NCBI GenBank assembly: GCA_905182985.1
Contig: CAJJDN010000173.1
Coordinates: 27,355-91,354, forward strand
Reading direction: 5' to 3'
Length of the DNA stretch: 64,000 bases
Origin: Paramecium sonneborni
Taxonomy: Eukaryota > Ciliophora > Oligohymenophorea > Peniculida > Parameciidae
The translations under genes and the position numbers were made by a program. Positions 36,943 through 49,100 of the stretch are shown piece after piece; the stretch's first letter is position 1; each line of letters begins with the position of its first letter. A model generated the notes under the pieces. It saw nothing but the letters and a program-made list of their open reading frames with translations, was not told the origin of the DNA and did not search any database.

Positions 36943-39900
36943 TCATTTTCTAACCTATGATTTGAAAGCTAATAAGTCATTTTCTAATTGAACTTTATCT
37001 AATTTCAATTATTCTCTTTCTTTTGTTCTTAATTCTAAATCTTTCTTTAATTTATCATTATCTGTCTATAGTTATTTATTCTATTTTTCTGAACTTGTCC
37101 ATTTATCATTCATCAATCCTATTTGTGATGCTTTTGCTTCTAATTATCCTGATGTTTATTTTTATTTAGATAATTCATTCACATTCTAATCAAATTATTA
37201 CTTAAGTTAATTAAATTAATCTTCTTTAGTTTTCAATGTACTTTACAATACAGCTATTTAATCTTTCAATTTTTACAATTCTTAATCTTTTTTATCTCTA
37301 TCTTTAGTTAAATTTGTTAAATCTTTTTGAGCTTATGCTAATAATTATAACTATAAATTGTTACCTAATTGTTATTCAAGTACTTTTAATTTATCTTACA
37401 TAACTTTCCTATCTTATAATTATTATTCTAAACTTGCAATTGTTTATTTTAATTTATCACTTTCATTTCCTTTTTATTCAAATGTTTATTTAATTCTTGT
37501 AAATTCTTATTCAGTTGTTTATGCTTATTTCTTAAAATCATTAAACTATTTTTCAATCAATCTAATTCTATTTAATTCAACTTCACTTGTACTAAGTTTT
37601 TATGATAAAACATCATTTTCAGTAACCTTATCCTTATAAAGTTATTGTAAACGATCAATTTCTTTTAAAAGTTCTTAAATTTTTCTATCTGCTTCTGGTA
37701 ATCTATCCTTAAATCCTTATAATAAATTAATTTCTTATTGAGCCTTATTCAATTATCTTGTTAATTCATCTAATTATCTTAGATAATCCTTGATTTAATC
37801 TTCTTAACTTTTACATTTTTCATTTACTGATTATAATTAAACAAGTTATTGATTCAAAATCATTAATTAAGAATTCAATTATTAAACTTCTAATACTCTC
37901 TCTATAAGTTTTTTATTTAAATCATCATAGTCTTTTAATTTATCATCCAATTTTTGACGGAATTCTGTAATTTATTTTTCAAGAATAACAATTTCAGCTT
38001 TCAACTTTAAAATCTAACTTTTTAGATCTTCAATCTCTTTATTTCTTCTTTCTAAAATAAGTTTTAATCTATCTATTTCTTATGCTAAAAATACTGTTTT
38101 AGATTCAAGATCACTGATTTTTTTTTCTAATAATTCATTATCCTTTAATACTTAATCATAATTCTATCTATAATCTCTCAATTCTTCATTAAGTGTATCA
38201 TTTTCATTTTATAATTAATTGATTTTTCTATCAGCCTCTTCTAAATCCTTTTCAGCCATATCAAGATTATGATCTCTTTCTTAAATCATTTATTATAATC
38301 TCTCAATTTCTTTACGATAATCATCAATTTAAGCTTATAATTATTAAACAAGGAATTCCAATTCTCTAATTCTAGATTCAGCATTTGATAGATCATTAGC
38401 TAATCGATTCAACTCTTAATCTTTCTAAGCAATGATATCTTATGCCCTTTATAAATCAGATTCTAATCTTCTTATAATACTTTCTTATTCTTTAATAAAA
38501 TTATCCTATCCTGAACTATTATTCTTTAAATTAGAATTCTCATTCTCTAATTATCCATATCTATTTCTCCAAGTATCAAGATCTGATTAATATTACCTTA
38601 ATTGAGAATTAAGATCATTAATTTAAGATTCATAATTTCTAATAGCTGAATTATATTTATTTTCTAAATCTCCATATTTCAATCTCCAATCATCAATTTC
38701 TCTTTACATTTAATCAATAAGTTATCTTAATCTATTGATTTCATCTTCTAAATTTCTAACCACTCCATTCAATCTCTCAATTTCACTCTATGCTTATCTG
38801 TATTGATTTTCTAGAGTTTCATATTTAGATGTCCATTAATCAATTGTGTTTCTTAACTCCAATTGTAATTTATTAATATCATTTTCTCTATCTCTCAACA
38901 AACCATTGAGTCTTTCAGTTTCACCTCCTGAATTAGATTTATATTTTGAAAATTGTAATTCCAAGTCACTGTACTTATTTCTCCAATCATCTAAATCACG
39001 TTTATAACGTTCAATTTCTGAATCACGATCTCTTAATTGATTTCTCAAAGAATCTAAATCAGATTAATATTGTGCTATTTTAGAATCATAATCTCTTCCT
39101 CTAGCTTCCCATTCCCTTAATTTAGTTTAAAAATCAGATATCTAACTTTCATAATTTTTTATTTTCAGAATATAATCTTAAATCTAAGCTTCCAATTCTT
39201 TGATTCTCTTATTCAATCTATCTACTTCTGAAGATGAATTTCCTTTCAAATCTTGTATCTACTTCAAATAATTCTCAATATCCAATTTCAATCTCTTAAT
39301 CTCACTCTCATAATTACTCCTTTCAGTACTCCAAGAAGACTTTAGATTATTTATTTCTAATGTATATTTACTTTCCTAATCCTTCAATTATCGTTCCAAA
39401 TCTTTAATTCTCTACTCAGCCTACTATAACTTACTAGCCAATGAATTATCTACTTATCCCAACTTTGATTTATATTGATTGATTTCATCTTCAAGTGACT
39501 TTATTCTTATGTTCTGCTAATCTATCGTAGTCCTAATAATTAACTCATCTCTCTTACTTATATTGTTACATTTCAATATTGTACTTGTCCTACAAACTTG
39601 TATAATCACTTTGCAATTTTGTGTAATTACTTTACAACTCATTTATTATGGTTCTTTGATCTGAGTTTTCTCTTTGTAGTCTGTCTACTTCTAAAGCAAG
39701 TAAAAAGCACACAACTTCAGGCTTCTCACCAAGCCATTTTCGTTCCTTTGATGGGGGAGGTACACTCACATTCACAGCTTCCTATTAACCCTTTACCCTT
39801 TAATATAATGAATAGATAAGTACATAATGGATTTACGCTAAGTGCTAGGTCTTTGAGGTACATCAGCTGTACTGGTACTTTAGTATTGGGATGTATTTGT

Positions 39901-39972
39901 TGTAGTACCACCAATTCCTGAAGAACGTACTGTAGATGATATGCTAGATGAATATCTTGATGAATAAGACAT
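36943..39972 (-). CDS. long repetitive coiled-coil protein (991 aa)
   Basis: Three exons (introns 39798-39823, 26 nt; 39557-39584, 28 nt) give 991 aa. The head is Ser/Thr-rich (MSYSSRYSSSISSTVRSSGI, then GGTTTNTSQYQSTSTADVPQ). From about residue 150 to the end the chain is coiled coil with a degenerate repeat of about 35-45 residues built around DxWRxKYxDLE and ERLNxxLRxRExEI, for example KRDLDDWRNKYSDLELQFSK and QREIDDWRLKYGDLENKYN. The head-plus-rod layout resembles filament-forming cytoskeletal proteins (rootlet, infraciliary lattice or intermediate-filament-like). The function is inferred from architecture only. It ends ALLAFKSQVRK-like at TGA 36943. Confidence 0.85.
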
Positions 39973-40540
39973 TAATAAAATATATTATGTGCTCGGCTGT
40001 TAATTAAATTTAATGTAAAACTATTCCCCTATCAAATGAAAAACAATTTCAAATCAAATTGAGTGCTAAATATAAAAAAAGAAAATGCTCAAATTAACAT
40101 TATTCGACAATCTGCTTCTATTAATCCTACTTAAATTATCTAATATGATAACTTTAAATTAAACATTAAGTAATATTAACATGTACTCAAAGTTGGAAAA
40201 TCACTTATAAAATCAAAAAAAATAATCTCATTATCATAATGTTGATTCAATAATTATTTTAAAACAAAAAGAATAAATCCTCTAAAAGTAAAAAAAAAGA
40301 TGAGTACTAAAGGAATACAAAGCTAAACTGTTGAGTTTTTATCACTTGAATATGTTCATAGAAAAAAATGCGGTCCCTTTTCTTAATGAAACAAAACAAA
40401 GCAATTATTAAGATCATTTTAATAGGCTTGGTTTCAATTTTTTAAATAAAATTGAAACCAAGAGTTTATCTTAAATTACGAGCTTATGCTTTGTGGCTAT
40501 AGTTATGTATAAGCAATTTTATCGAAAGACTACAATATTC
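39973..40540. other. AT-rich intergenic region
   Basis: About 570 bp. A short plus frame from an ATG near 40240 closes within 35 codons and has no supporting feature. I see nothing else. Confidence 0.45.
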
Positions 40541-40559
40541 ATAACAAATGAAACATAAA

Positions 40560-41990
40560 TTTTTAATTGTTGAAATGGAAAAGAAAATTCATTATCATAT
40601 AGTAGATTCCCTCCTAGAGATTCTTCTAATTAAGTAAACTACTCATGTCAAGTTATATTGGAAATAGTATAAGAAATCTTTAGCACTTGAATTATTGAAG
40701 GAATTATTTAGTTAATTAGAGGCTTTGATAAAATTTTAAATAATTATAGTGCTTCTATAAATGATTTCAAAAAATATTTTTTTCAATAATAATTTTAAGA
40801 ATTACAGATATTAAACATACATTTAATTAGGTGCATATCAATAGGAGAATCCAAAAATTTTGAAATTGAATTGAAAGTTCAAGCTGATACATGTATTTAA
40901 AATTGGCTTAATGCTAATTTATATGAAGAATATATAAATAAAACAAATTTGCTAAGTTTTATATTTTAGAAATTTTAAGTTAAATTGAATAATGATATGT
41001 GTTTACAGATAATATCATAGTCGAAATTAAAAGGAGAGAGAGATTGAATTTAGAAAAAAGAGATATTTTCCCTAAGGTAATCGGATTAATTAAAGAGAAA
41101 AAAGAGAGAAAACAATACTAAAAGATTTATTAATAAAATAGAGAATATCACATAGTACTTTTAGAGTTAAATAGAAAAGATAATTTAATGGAGAGTGGAA
41201 AAAATAAAACTTTTCTAAAATAATAACGTAATAAAAGAAGGATGGTAAAAAGTATATGATACTATTAAGAAAATCCCAGAAAGATTTAAAATTAGTATTA
41301 AAGTTATTTTTTGGATAATTTTGATTAGTTGATGAATCTCAGTAGTTTGAGTTAGAAAAATTTGTTAAAGAATCATTTAAATGATTTAAAAATAAAAGAA
41401 AAAACATTAATTAATGAAAATAATAATTAATATAATATGACTCAAATTAATAAAATAAGACTCTTTCAACATAGATTTGGGATTAAAATTAATTAATTAT
41501 TTTGTAAGGGATAGGTAGAAAATGTAAAATAGACATGGACTAATTTATGATATATTTGTTAATTTTTGAAGATAAAATAAATAGTTAAAAATTCAATTTT
41601 TGCAATTAATCAAATTAAGGATTAGAAATCTTTACATACATAGAATAAAGATGTTCTCATAAGGAAAATTTTGTAAATGAAATAGAGACGATTCACAGAA
41701 GTAGCTAGATTTGATGCTTATAATGAATCATTAGATTATATTAGACCTTTTGAAAGAAGGTATCCATTAACTCGGTTAAAGTTGTGTTTTCTTGTCAAAT
41801 GAGAGATATAGAGAAAACTTGAAATATCTCAGGTTCTAAAAGTATAGAATGGGTTGAATTTTTGTTGGATGTATTTATTTAAAGAATTAAGATTGATAAT
41901 GATATCCTACCTTAGGTTAGAGAAAATTTATTAAACAAAAGGATAAATAAGAAGTAAGTATAATTATGAATGAATAGATATTTGAAAATG
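40560..41990 (+). pseudogene. broken coding region, family unrecognised
   Basis: Successive plus-strand stretches look like protein but do not join through plausible introns. They include MEKKIHYHIVDSLLEILLIK near 40564, then a frame with CIQNWLNANLYEEYINKTNL near 40890, KKIPERFKISIKVIFWI near 41270, RRFTEVARFDAYNESLDYIR near 41690, and SIEWVEFLLDVFIQRIKIDN near 41850. TGA codons and frame changes interrupt each. Residue composition is normal for the genome. I read this as a decayed gene or several remnants; a gene with unusual introns is the alternative. Confidence 0.4.
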
Positions 41991-42309
41991 ATGAAAGATG
42001 GTAAGAATTTGATGATGAATATAAAGAAGTCACCTTCGAGTTAAATGAATTAATTTTTAATCTTTTCATTACTAAAGTGATATAATAATTAAGATTAGAT
42101 AAAATTAATATTATATGTTTAACTCACTATTTTATTCAAGGTTACTTTTTCAAATAAAATGTTTTATTTGGCTAATTAAAATATTTTATTTGGCTAATTT
42201 TTATATAACTTTTCCAAAGCCTATATAAAAATTATACCCAATACTTTATCATTTTCTTCTCTCTTGTTGTTTCTTAAACAACTGGTTTCGTTAGGGTTTG
42301 AATTAAAAA

Positions 42310-42520
42310 ACAATAATAATTAATATTTTTTGAATTTTAATTTCAACATTTATTCTTTCTGTTAAAATCATAATTCTTACTTCAGCCAATATGATTGCTA
42401 AATATAAATCTTCAGGATTAAATAATAACACTTCTTCAAGACAAAATTATGCATTAGAATAATTGAAATGTTCTAAATTATGTAGAATTAGCCTATACTA
42501 TTGAATAATCTCTAAAATAT
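42310..42520 (-). pseudogene. TPR-like remnant, possibly EMC2-type
   Basis: A minus frame contains NYSNAQFCLEEVLLFNPEDL followed by YLAIILAEVRIMILTERINV. The FCLEE..L.NP.D.YL...AE pattern resembles the TPR core of the ER membrane complex subunit EMC2, but only this one block is recognisable. No start, intron or complete domain can be set, so it is best treated as a fragment. Confidence 0.25.
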
Positions 42521-43084
42521 TTAGTTTTATGTTAAACTTCAGTTTTCTTTTCCATTTAATCCATTAATTTTCTTAAGTTTCTAATAAATATTATTATTAT
42601 TTATGATATATCAACAATATATTTGTCTTTAATACTATTAAAATAACTAAAATTAATATCATCATTTTTTAATTATAAAATATTGATAAACTCACTTATA
42701 AATGTTCCTATTAGTATGAATATTTTATCATTAGATATCTAAAATTATGTGAGTGTCACAATTTCTAGATAAAGAAAATCTTATCTAAATAACCATAAAA
42801 TTCTTTTTGTCAAGATTTTACATCCCATCTTCCGTCTAATGATAAATACTTATAATCATTGATTTGGTTAGGATTACAATATTTTGAACCCTATTATGTT
42901 TGGATTAAATAAAAAAGAGTTAAAATAATTATTATCATTATAAATCTATTTTAATTTCTCATCTTTAAAAGTTATGCCTTCATTTGATTTCTTAGAAATA
43001 ATACTTACAATATCATTACTAAATAGTTTAAATAAAAATTTGATAAAAGAGACGTGATAATAAAAGTTATTTAAAATATCTGAA

Positions 43085-43700
43085 TCACATGATTTAACTT
43101 ATCAAGGAATAAGTTGTCTATATCTGTGTTGCTTAGGAATTATTTTAAGATGATTAAATTGCATCTTCAAATATTTCTTAAATTTTTTTTGTTGTTGTTG
43201 CTATAATATCTATTTTTAATTCTTTTACCAAATAATTTAAAATGATTAAAGCATCTTCTGTTTCTATATTCATCTACTTTTTAAAGAAATGCTGCTCTTT
43301 TTCTCTCTTTAATATTAGGCTATTGCTGTTTTCCAAATTAAATTGCTGCCATTTAAACCTCTATTTCTAATTGTTATGGATTAACTGCAAATTCAATTAA
43401 AATTTCACCCAAAAATCTGAATCTTCTATTAAATTTATGCTCATTCTTTTTTTCAATGAAATAATCTAGTGCAGCATTAATAATCCCAAAAGCATCTCCA
43501 ACAACAGGGATTGGTCTAGAAACAACTGATGCAACTTTGAAAACCTTTTGTTTTCTAGTGTACTTTCTATTATTGTATCAGTGTTTATTTTTATAAATCT
43601 GTAGAAATTTAACTCGTAGCTAATATAAAAGCCGCCAAATGTTTATTTTCTGGTTTATCAAGATCAATTAAAAGTAATTCCCTTTAATTTCTATTTTATT
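43085..43700 (-). pseudogene. frameshifted helical coding fragment
   Basis: A minus frame (about 43570 to 43167) reads KVFKVASVVSRPIPVVGDAF, then INAALDYFIEKKNEHKFNRR and FLGEILIEFAVNPQQLEIEV. Near 43280 sense continues only in another frame (NIETEDALIILNYLVKELKI to 43085). Upstream, a third frame reads LIDLDKPENKHLAAFILATS. The sequence is protein-like across three frames with no introns that connect them, so the gene appears broken. The family is not recognised. Confidence 0.4.
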
Positions 43701-43869
43701 TTATCAAAATATCTATTTATTATTACATTTTATTGTATTAAATATTTTATGTAAGTAAAATTCGCATAATTTAATTTTTAAATAATTATTATTTTTAAGG
43801 TTTATTTTATTGATTTGGGTTTGGGTAAAATTTAAGTATAGATTTTTGTATATCTTATAATTCCTTTTG

Positions 43870-44960
43870 GTAGAACACCTTCTTTTATTATTCTGTTTAA
43901 GTAGGGAGTTTAGAAAGATTTAGTTTACTTTCAGTTATTTTTTAATCTAATTCATAAAGTAGTTTTATTTTCTATTCATAAAAATTAAATTTAGATATTT
44001 ATTATTTAGTGAGATTTTGAATCGTTGTTTAAAGTGTTTAAAAACAAACAAAAGCTTCAGTAAGATTGCCAAGAGTGTGATATAAATCACCAAGATTACT
44101 TAATAACATTAAATGAGTTGGGATAAAGTTAACACTTAATAGTCCCTTAAGGCTTTCTCATTTTCATCAATGTTTGTCTATGTATAAATTGCCTAATATT
44201 AGTATAAATAATTCATCACTTTTGTATTAGGGGATCAAATAGAATAGCTTGATTATAATCACTTAACGCTCTGTCATTATCATCTATGCCAATTTATAAT
44301 TAACCTAACATAATTAAACTAATTAATCTCAAAAAAAGAAAGCTTAAGTGCAATTATTTTCCATTTTAATTACTAGTTTAAAAGTCATTAGAGCTTCTTC
44401 TTGACTTCCATAATCATTCGAAATGGTTCCTTTTTATATTTTCCTACCAATTATGTAGTATGCCTTGGCGAAATTTGAATTTATTTCTAAACATTTTAAC
44501 AATCTTCCATTGCTTTTTCATTTAAGATTTATTTCAAAAATATTGTTGCTAAAAATCTTATATATATACTAACCTCTTTAATAGAAATTCTCTCTATTTA
44601 TTTATTTATCAACTAATTAAATACTTTTGTTCAGATCTTCCAAGCTTAGTCATACATTTTCAACCTTTCAATATAATTCACTTAAAAATTTAATTAAATT
44701 TATTCGATCTCACAATGCATAAGCTTCAGCAAATAACGGGTTAATATCTAAAGCTTTGCCAACTTACTCTCTTCTATTCATTTTTTTTAATTCCTAAAGA
44801 TTTTTATACATTATTATACTTAGCTCTTAGAATAATATTGAGCGGTTGCTATTCTATTATATTCTTCAAGATTAGTCTTCATAATTTTAGAAGATATAAC
44901 CTAATTTATTTTTATTAAATTATTAGTTTCTTTAAGTTTTTTCAACATGTTTAAATACGA
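43870..44960 (-). pseudogene. decayed TPR-repeat gene
   Basis: Several TPR-like units are readable on the minus strand in different frames: NPLFAEAYAL (44700 region, followed by an in-frame TGA), DNDRALSDYNQAILFDPL (44240), DENEKALRDYQ (44165), and LLSNLGDLYHTLGNLTEAFV (44090). The units have the xxALxxYxxAIxxxP spacing of TPR arrays. TGA codons and frame changes separate them, so the array is degenerate. It probably derives from one of the large ciliate TPR families. Confidence 0.5.
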
Positions 44961-46130
44961 ATGTTTTAATAAAATAAAAGAAATTAAATTCAATATAATA
45001 ACTATAACATTGGAGAGACAATAATTTAATGCAGGTAATATAAAAAGACATTTATTTAAAATTAACAGCTTCAATCTTTATGACTTAAATCATTAGTTAT
45101 TTAATATGATTAATTCTTAGGCATCACAAATCAAACTGAAATGATTAAGAGAGATTGTTCAATATTTTAACTTTCATTTCATTATAACATATTCAGAGTT
45201 TCGTTTAAAGTTCATTTTATGTATTTATTTTAAATATTTTTAAGGCGAGAAATTGTCTACCTTCTTATAATTCTAGATAGAAATAAATTAATCTAAGGAT
45301 TCTTGATTAAAATCTCGCAGAATTATGAAGGAAGTGGAATCAAAATCAATAGGGTTTGCCAAGAAGGTTGGAATCCTGTTAATGGAAATACTTTTATTTT
45401 TTCTAAACTTATAAGATCCTAATTGAAATAAAATTGTGATACTAAAACACAAGACTTTATTCTACTATAAATATGTAATTCTCTAATAAAAATTATTTAA
45501 TTAAAAGATTTAACTATTATAAAATTCAAATAAAATAGATTAAACCTAATTTATTAATGTTATCCTTGTGTGCTAATTCAAGAACTAAATTTCCTGTTTC
45601 TATTGTGATAATTTTCTTAGAATGGAAAATTTAATTATTGAATTTTCTTATTTCATATACTTTCATATATTACTTTAAATTTTTTAATGAAGTTTAATTA
45701 TAGTAGTATCAATGATTATAAATTATATTCGTTTAACATGATGGATGAGAAATTAGAGAATATTAAGGATAAAGCAGAAGATATGGAGAAAAGATTCCTC
45801 TATATAAGAGAATTTGAGAAGAGTGCACATGAAAAAAGGGATAAAAAATTAAATAAAAAATGAAAAAGAGGTGATAGACAACTAATTTAACTATAATATA
45901 TGTATATTTTATTATTTATTTTACTAAAATTAATATCAATATATTGAGTGCAAATCATCAGAATTAAATATACAATATCAATTATATATTTATTATTACT
46001 AAAGAAGTAATGATAATAAAATTGAATAATAAAAAATATCATTATTATAAACTTGGAGAATACTAATGAAAAAGGATTCAACTTTGAATCAATTTTAATT
46101 TCCACCCTAAGTATTATTATGAATAATAAA
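44961..46130. other. mostly non-coding, AT-rich
   Basis: No confident gene apart from the 58-codon frame at 45687-45863. Minus-strand openness around 45890-46140 is low-complexity and lies opposite nothing recognisable. Confidence 0.4.
45687..45863 (+). CDS. small 58-aa ORF, doubtful
   Basis: Begins MKFNYSSINDYKLYSFNMMD and is then a charged helix (ENIKDKAEDMEKRFLYIREF) ending in Lys-rich residues before TGA 45861-45863. The codon use and amphipathic helix look genuine, but the length is short and no neighbour supports it. It may be a remnant of a longer coiled-coil gene. Confidence 0.3.
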   Translation: MKFNYSSINDYKLYSFNMMDEKLENIKDKAEDMEKRFLYIREFEKSAHEKRDKKLNKK

Positions 46131-49100
46131 TCAATGCTCAAAATAAATATTATTCATAAAATTTTTTAGTTAACAAAAGATTTACATTAATTAGCCAATT
46201 TTCGTATATTAATTTTAATCCATAATTAATCTAAAATTTACACACTAATTCTTTAAGATTCTCTTATTAAAACAATTTTAAATATCGTCTAATTTCCCTT
46301 TGCTTGATTTTTTTTAATTATCGATAGCATACCTAACCAATCCTTCTTTTAATATATTTACTCTCAATAAATCAACCATTTTTCTTAAATTAAATATTAC
46401 TGAATAAGAATTTATTAAGGAATCTTCATTCTTTACCTTATATGCTTCTTGTTTTTAAATGAATATTCTTTTCTTACCCTAAAATTGTTTAATTCTTCGT
46501 AAAATAAACAGAATTAAGGGAAATAATTTTTACATTTTTATTAATTTTTCTACCATTTATTCAAACTAATAAACCTTTAAAATATAATATCACTATCCAA
46601 ATTCATTGCATTTAATAAATTAAATTCAACATCTTTTTCATATTACTATATATTGAGAGTCTTCATATATTTGCACTTTACCATAAACCTTTATTTCACA
46701 AGAACTCTTTTTTCTTATTTTTAAACTTAATTATAATATCCATTGCATACTAATCTATATCTGACAATTAAATTTAGTAAATATAAATATATATATATAT
46801 CATAATAATTATTGATATGTTGAGACCAAAAGTCTGTTTTTAAAACTACGATATATTCTATTTCCCAATTCCTAATGTAGGCCTAAATTCAACAACCCGA
46901 TTGTATTTGGAATGCAATGTTGAATTTCCTTTAAACTATATTTGACAATTGTATTTTTGCAATTTTTCATACTTTCAAAGTATAAGCAAAACTTTTTTCG
47001 CTTTTCTTAATAAAAAATTGAGACGTGTATCTAAGTTGGTTTCATTGTAAATACCATCCTTTTTAATAATGTATATTAGTAAGCCTAAATATTATATATT
47101 AATACATACTTTGAAAGAAGAATATTAAGCATAATTTGCATTTACTTTAATTACTTATGGGCACTTCTCATCCCCTTCAACTTCTTAAACAATAAATTTA
47201 GAGGGATTCAATTTTAATTACTTTTTTAGTTTGTTAAGCATGTATACAGAACACTTCTAAATATCAGATTCTATGAATTCATATTGATCTACGCTACAAT
47301 CATTCAACTTTAAATTCTGAAGATTTCTCTTTTCATCATTGTAATAACTATATAATACTTTTCTTAACATCATTTTAAAATTGACTATTTTTGGTTGTTC
47401 GAAAAGTGTGATTCTTTAATACATTTAAAAATTCTGACTCTCATTTAATCTAATGGGGAAATAAGGCTTAGACATATTGAATGGTTTTCGAACATTTTCA
47501 ACAAATACTTCAAATAAGGCATTAACTTCATTACCCAAATATACAACTTATGTATATAAATTTTCTCTCAAAACCCCTTTGAATGTATCTAGATTCAGTA
47601 TGAATCGATTTTAAGTATTCTTAGAAATTTAAACTCTGTCAATAAGAGATTCCCAAATTTTAATTTCAAAAGTTGAAATCATATCAAGATTATTCTTCCT
47701 TATAAGGACTTAATTAAAGAATAAATCTTTATCACTTGAATACAGATTTTCCACACTACATTAATTTGATATTCTGGGGCTATGTTTATAAAAGAGACTT
47801 TTATCTGTCTTTTATTAAAACTATGAGGTTGGCAAAGATAATCTCATAGGATTTGATTGACCAATAGAATTTTAAACTGAAAACTGTTTAGAAAATTACT
47901 TTTTTACAAAGACAGGTGGTTAAGTTGATGATCTTGCATTTTATCTGCTTTAATCACTAAAAGATTCAAGCATTTTAGGAGTATTATCATCATATGGTTT
48001 TTCTAAAAATTCCTCCTCATAATTAATAGAAACCTTGCTTTCAGTTAATTTTTGAAGTTCAGATTATGGAATTGCTCTAGCTTGGCTACGCATCTCACTA
48101 TAAAAATCTTCAAATTCATCTGGATGATTGACTGCCATTTGATAAATTTTATTCATTTCTGCAAATTTCCATCTATTAATGTAAAATTAATCAATAGTCT
48201 CTTTGGTTACTAAACAAGATGGAAATATTGATTCTAAAAAAACTGGATTCATATTATGGAAATCACTTGATGATATATAGCAACTAAAATTTCTGCATGT
48301 TTATGGTATATATAATCCGATTTGAAATTTGTTTAAAGATAGATAAGATATAGTTATTATTACATACATATTGTTTACAATTTTAGTTGTTTTGTATATA
48401 AATTTTTATCCTCTAAAAATTGGAGTAAGCATAGTTGTATTTTTTAATACTTTATTAGCTTCTTCGGGTAATTACAAATTATCAATTTAAACTTCCATAA
48501 TCTAAGCTTAAGACTTTTTTCTAAGAGTAGGATCACTCATTAAAACTGATAATTTTGGATGTGAAGATCTTGCATTTTATTGTTCTTCAAGAATGTTACT
48601 TCCATAAGTAACTTCAGTGAATGTATTATGAAGATCATATTTAGATTGATTTGCAATATATGACAAAGGAATTTTTATTCCATGATAAGTATTTGTTCTT
48701 TAACATACTAGATAAGCAGTCAAGATTTTTATGATTTCATGTAAAACCTTATCTTTAAAACAGTTTTGTGATGTCACCTTATTGTAGAGACTCTTTATAT
48801 CTGCAATATCTAAAACTAGTTTAAAAACCTTAGTTCTACTCTCTTAAGGAGTTATTTGAAAATAGAAATAAGTATGATCATTGTTTACTTGATCTAAATA
48901 AAATTAATTAAACTAATAAACCTCACATTCTACAAACACCTTTCCAATATTACTAACTTTACTTTAAGCCTTAAAAGTTTTGAGATGAAAATATGTTTTC
49001 ATGAAATACCTCAAACGACTAGATGATATTAAAGTCAACTTCAATTGCTATTTAAAATAATAAAATAGGATTGTTTATTTTAACAATCTATGATTTTCAT

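Noticed and set aside
37358..37639. Plus-strand 93-codon ORF
   Set aside because: It lies opposite the coiled-coil gene in an antisense frame, with composition typical of a shadow.
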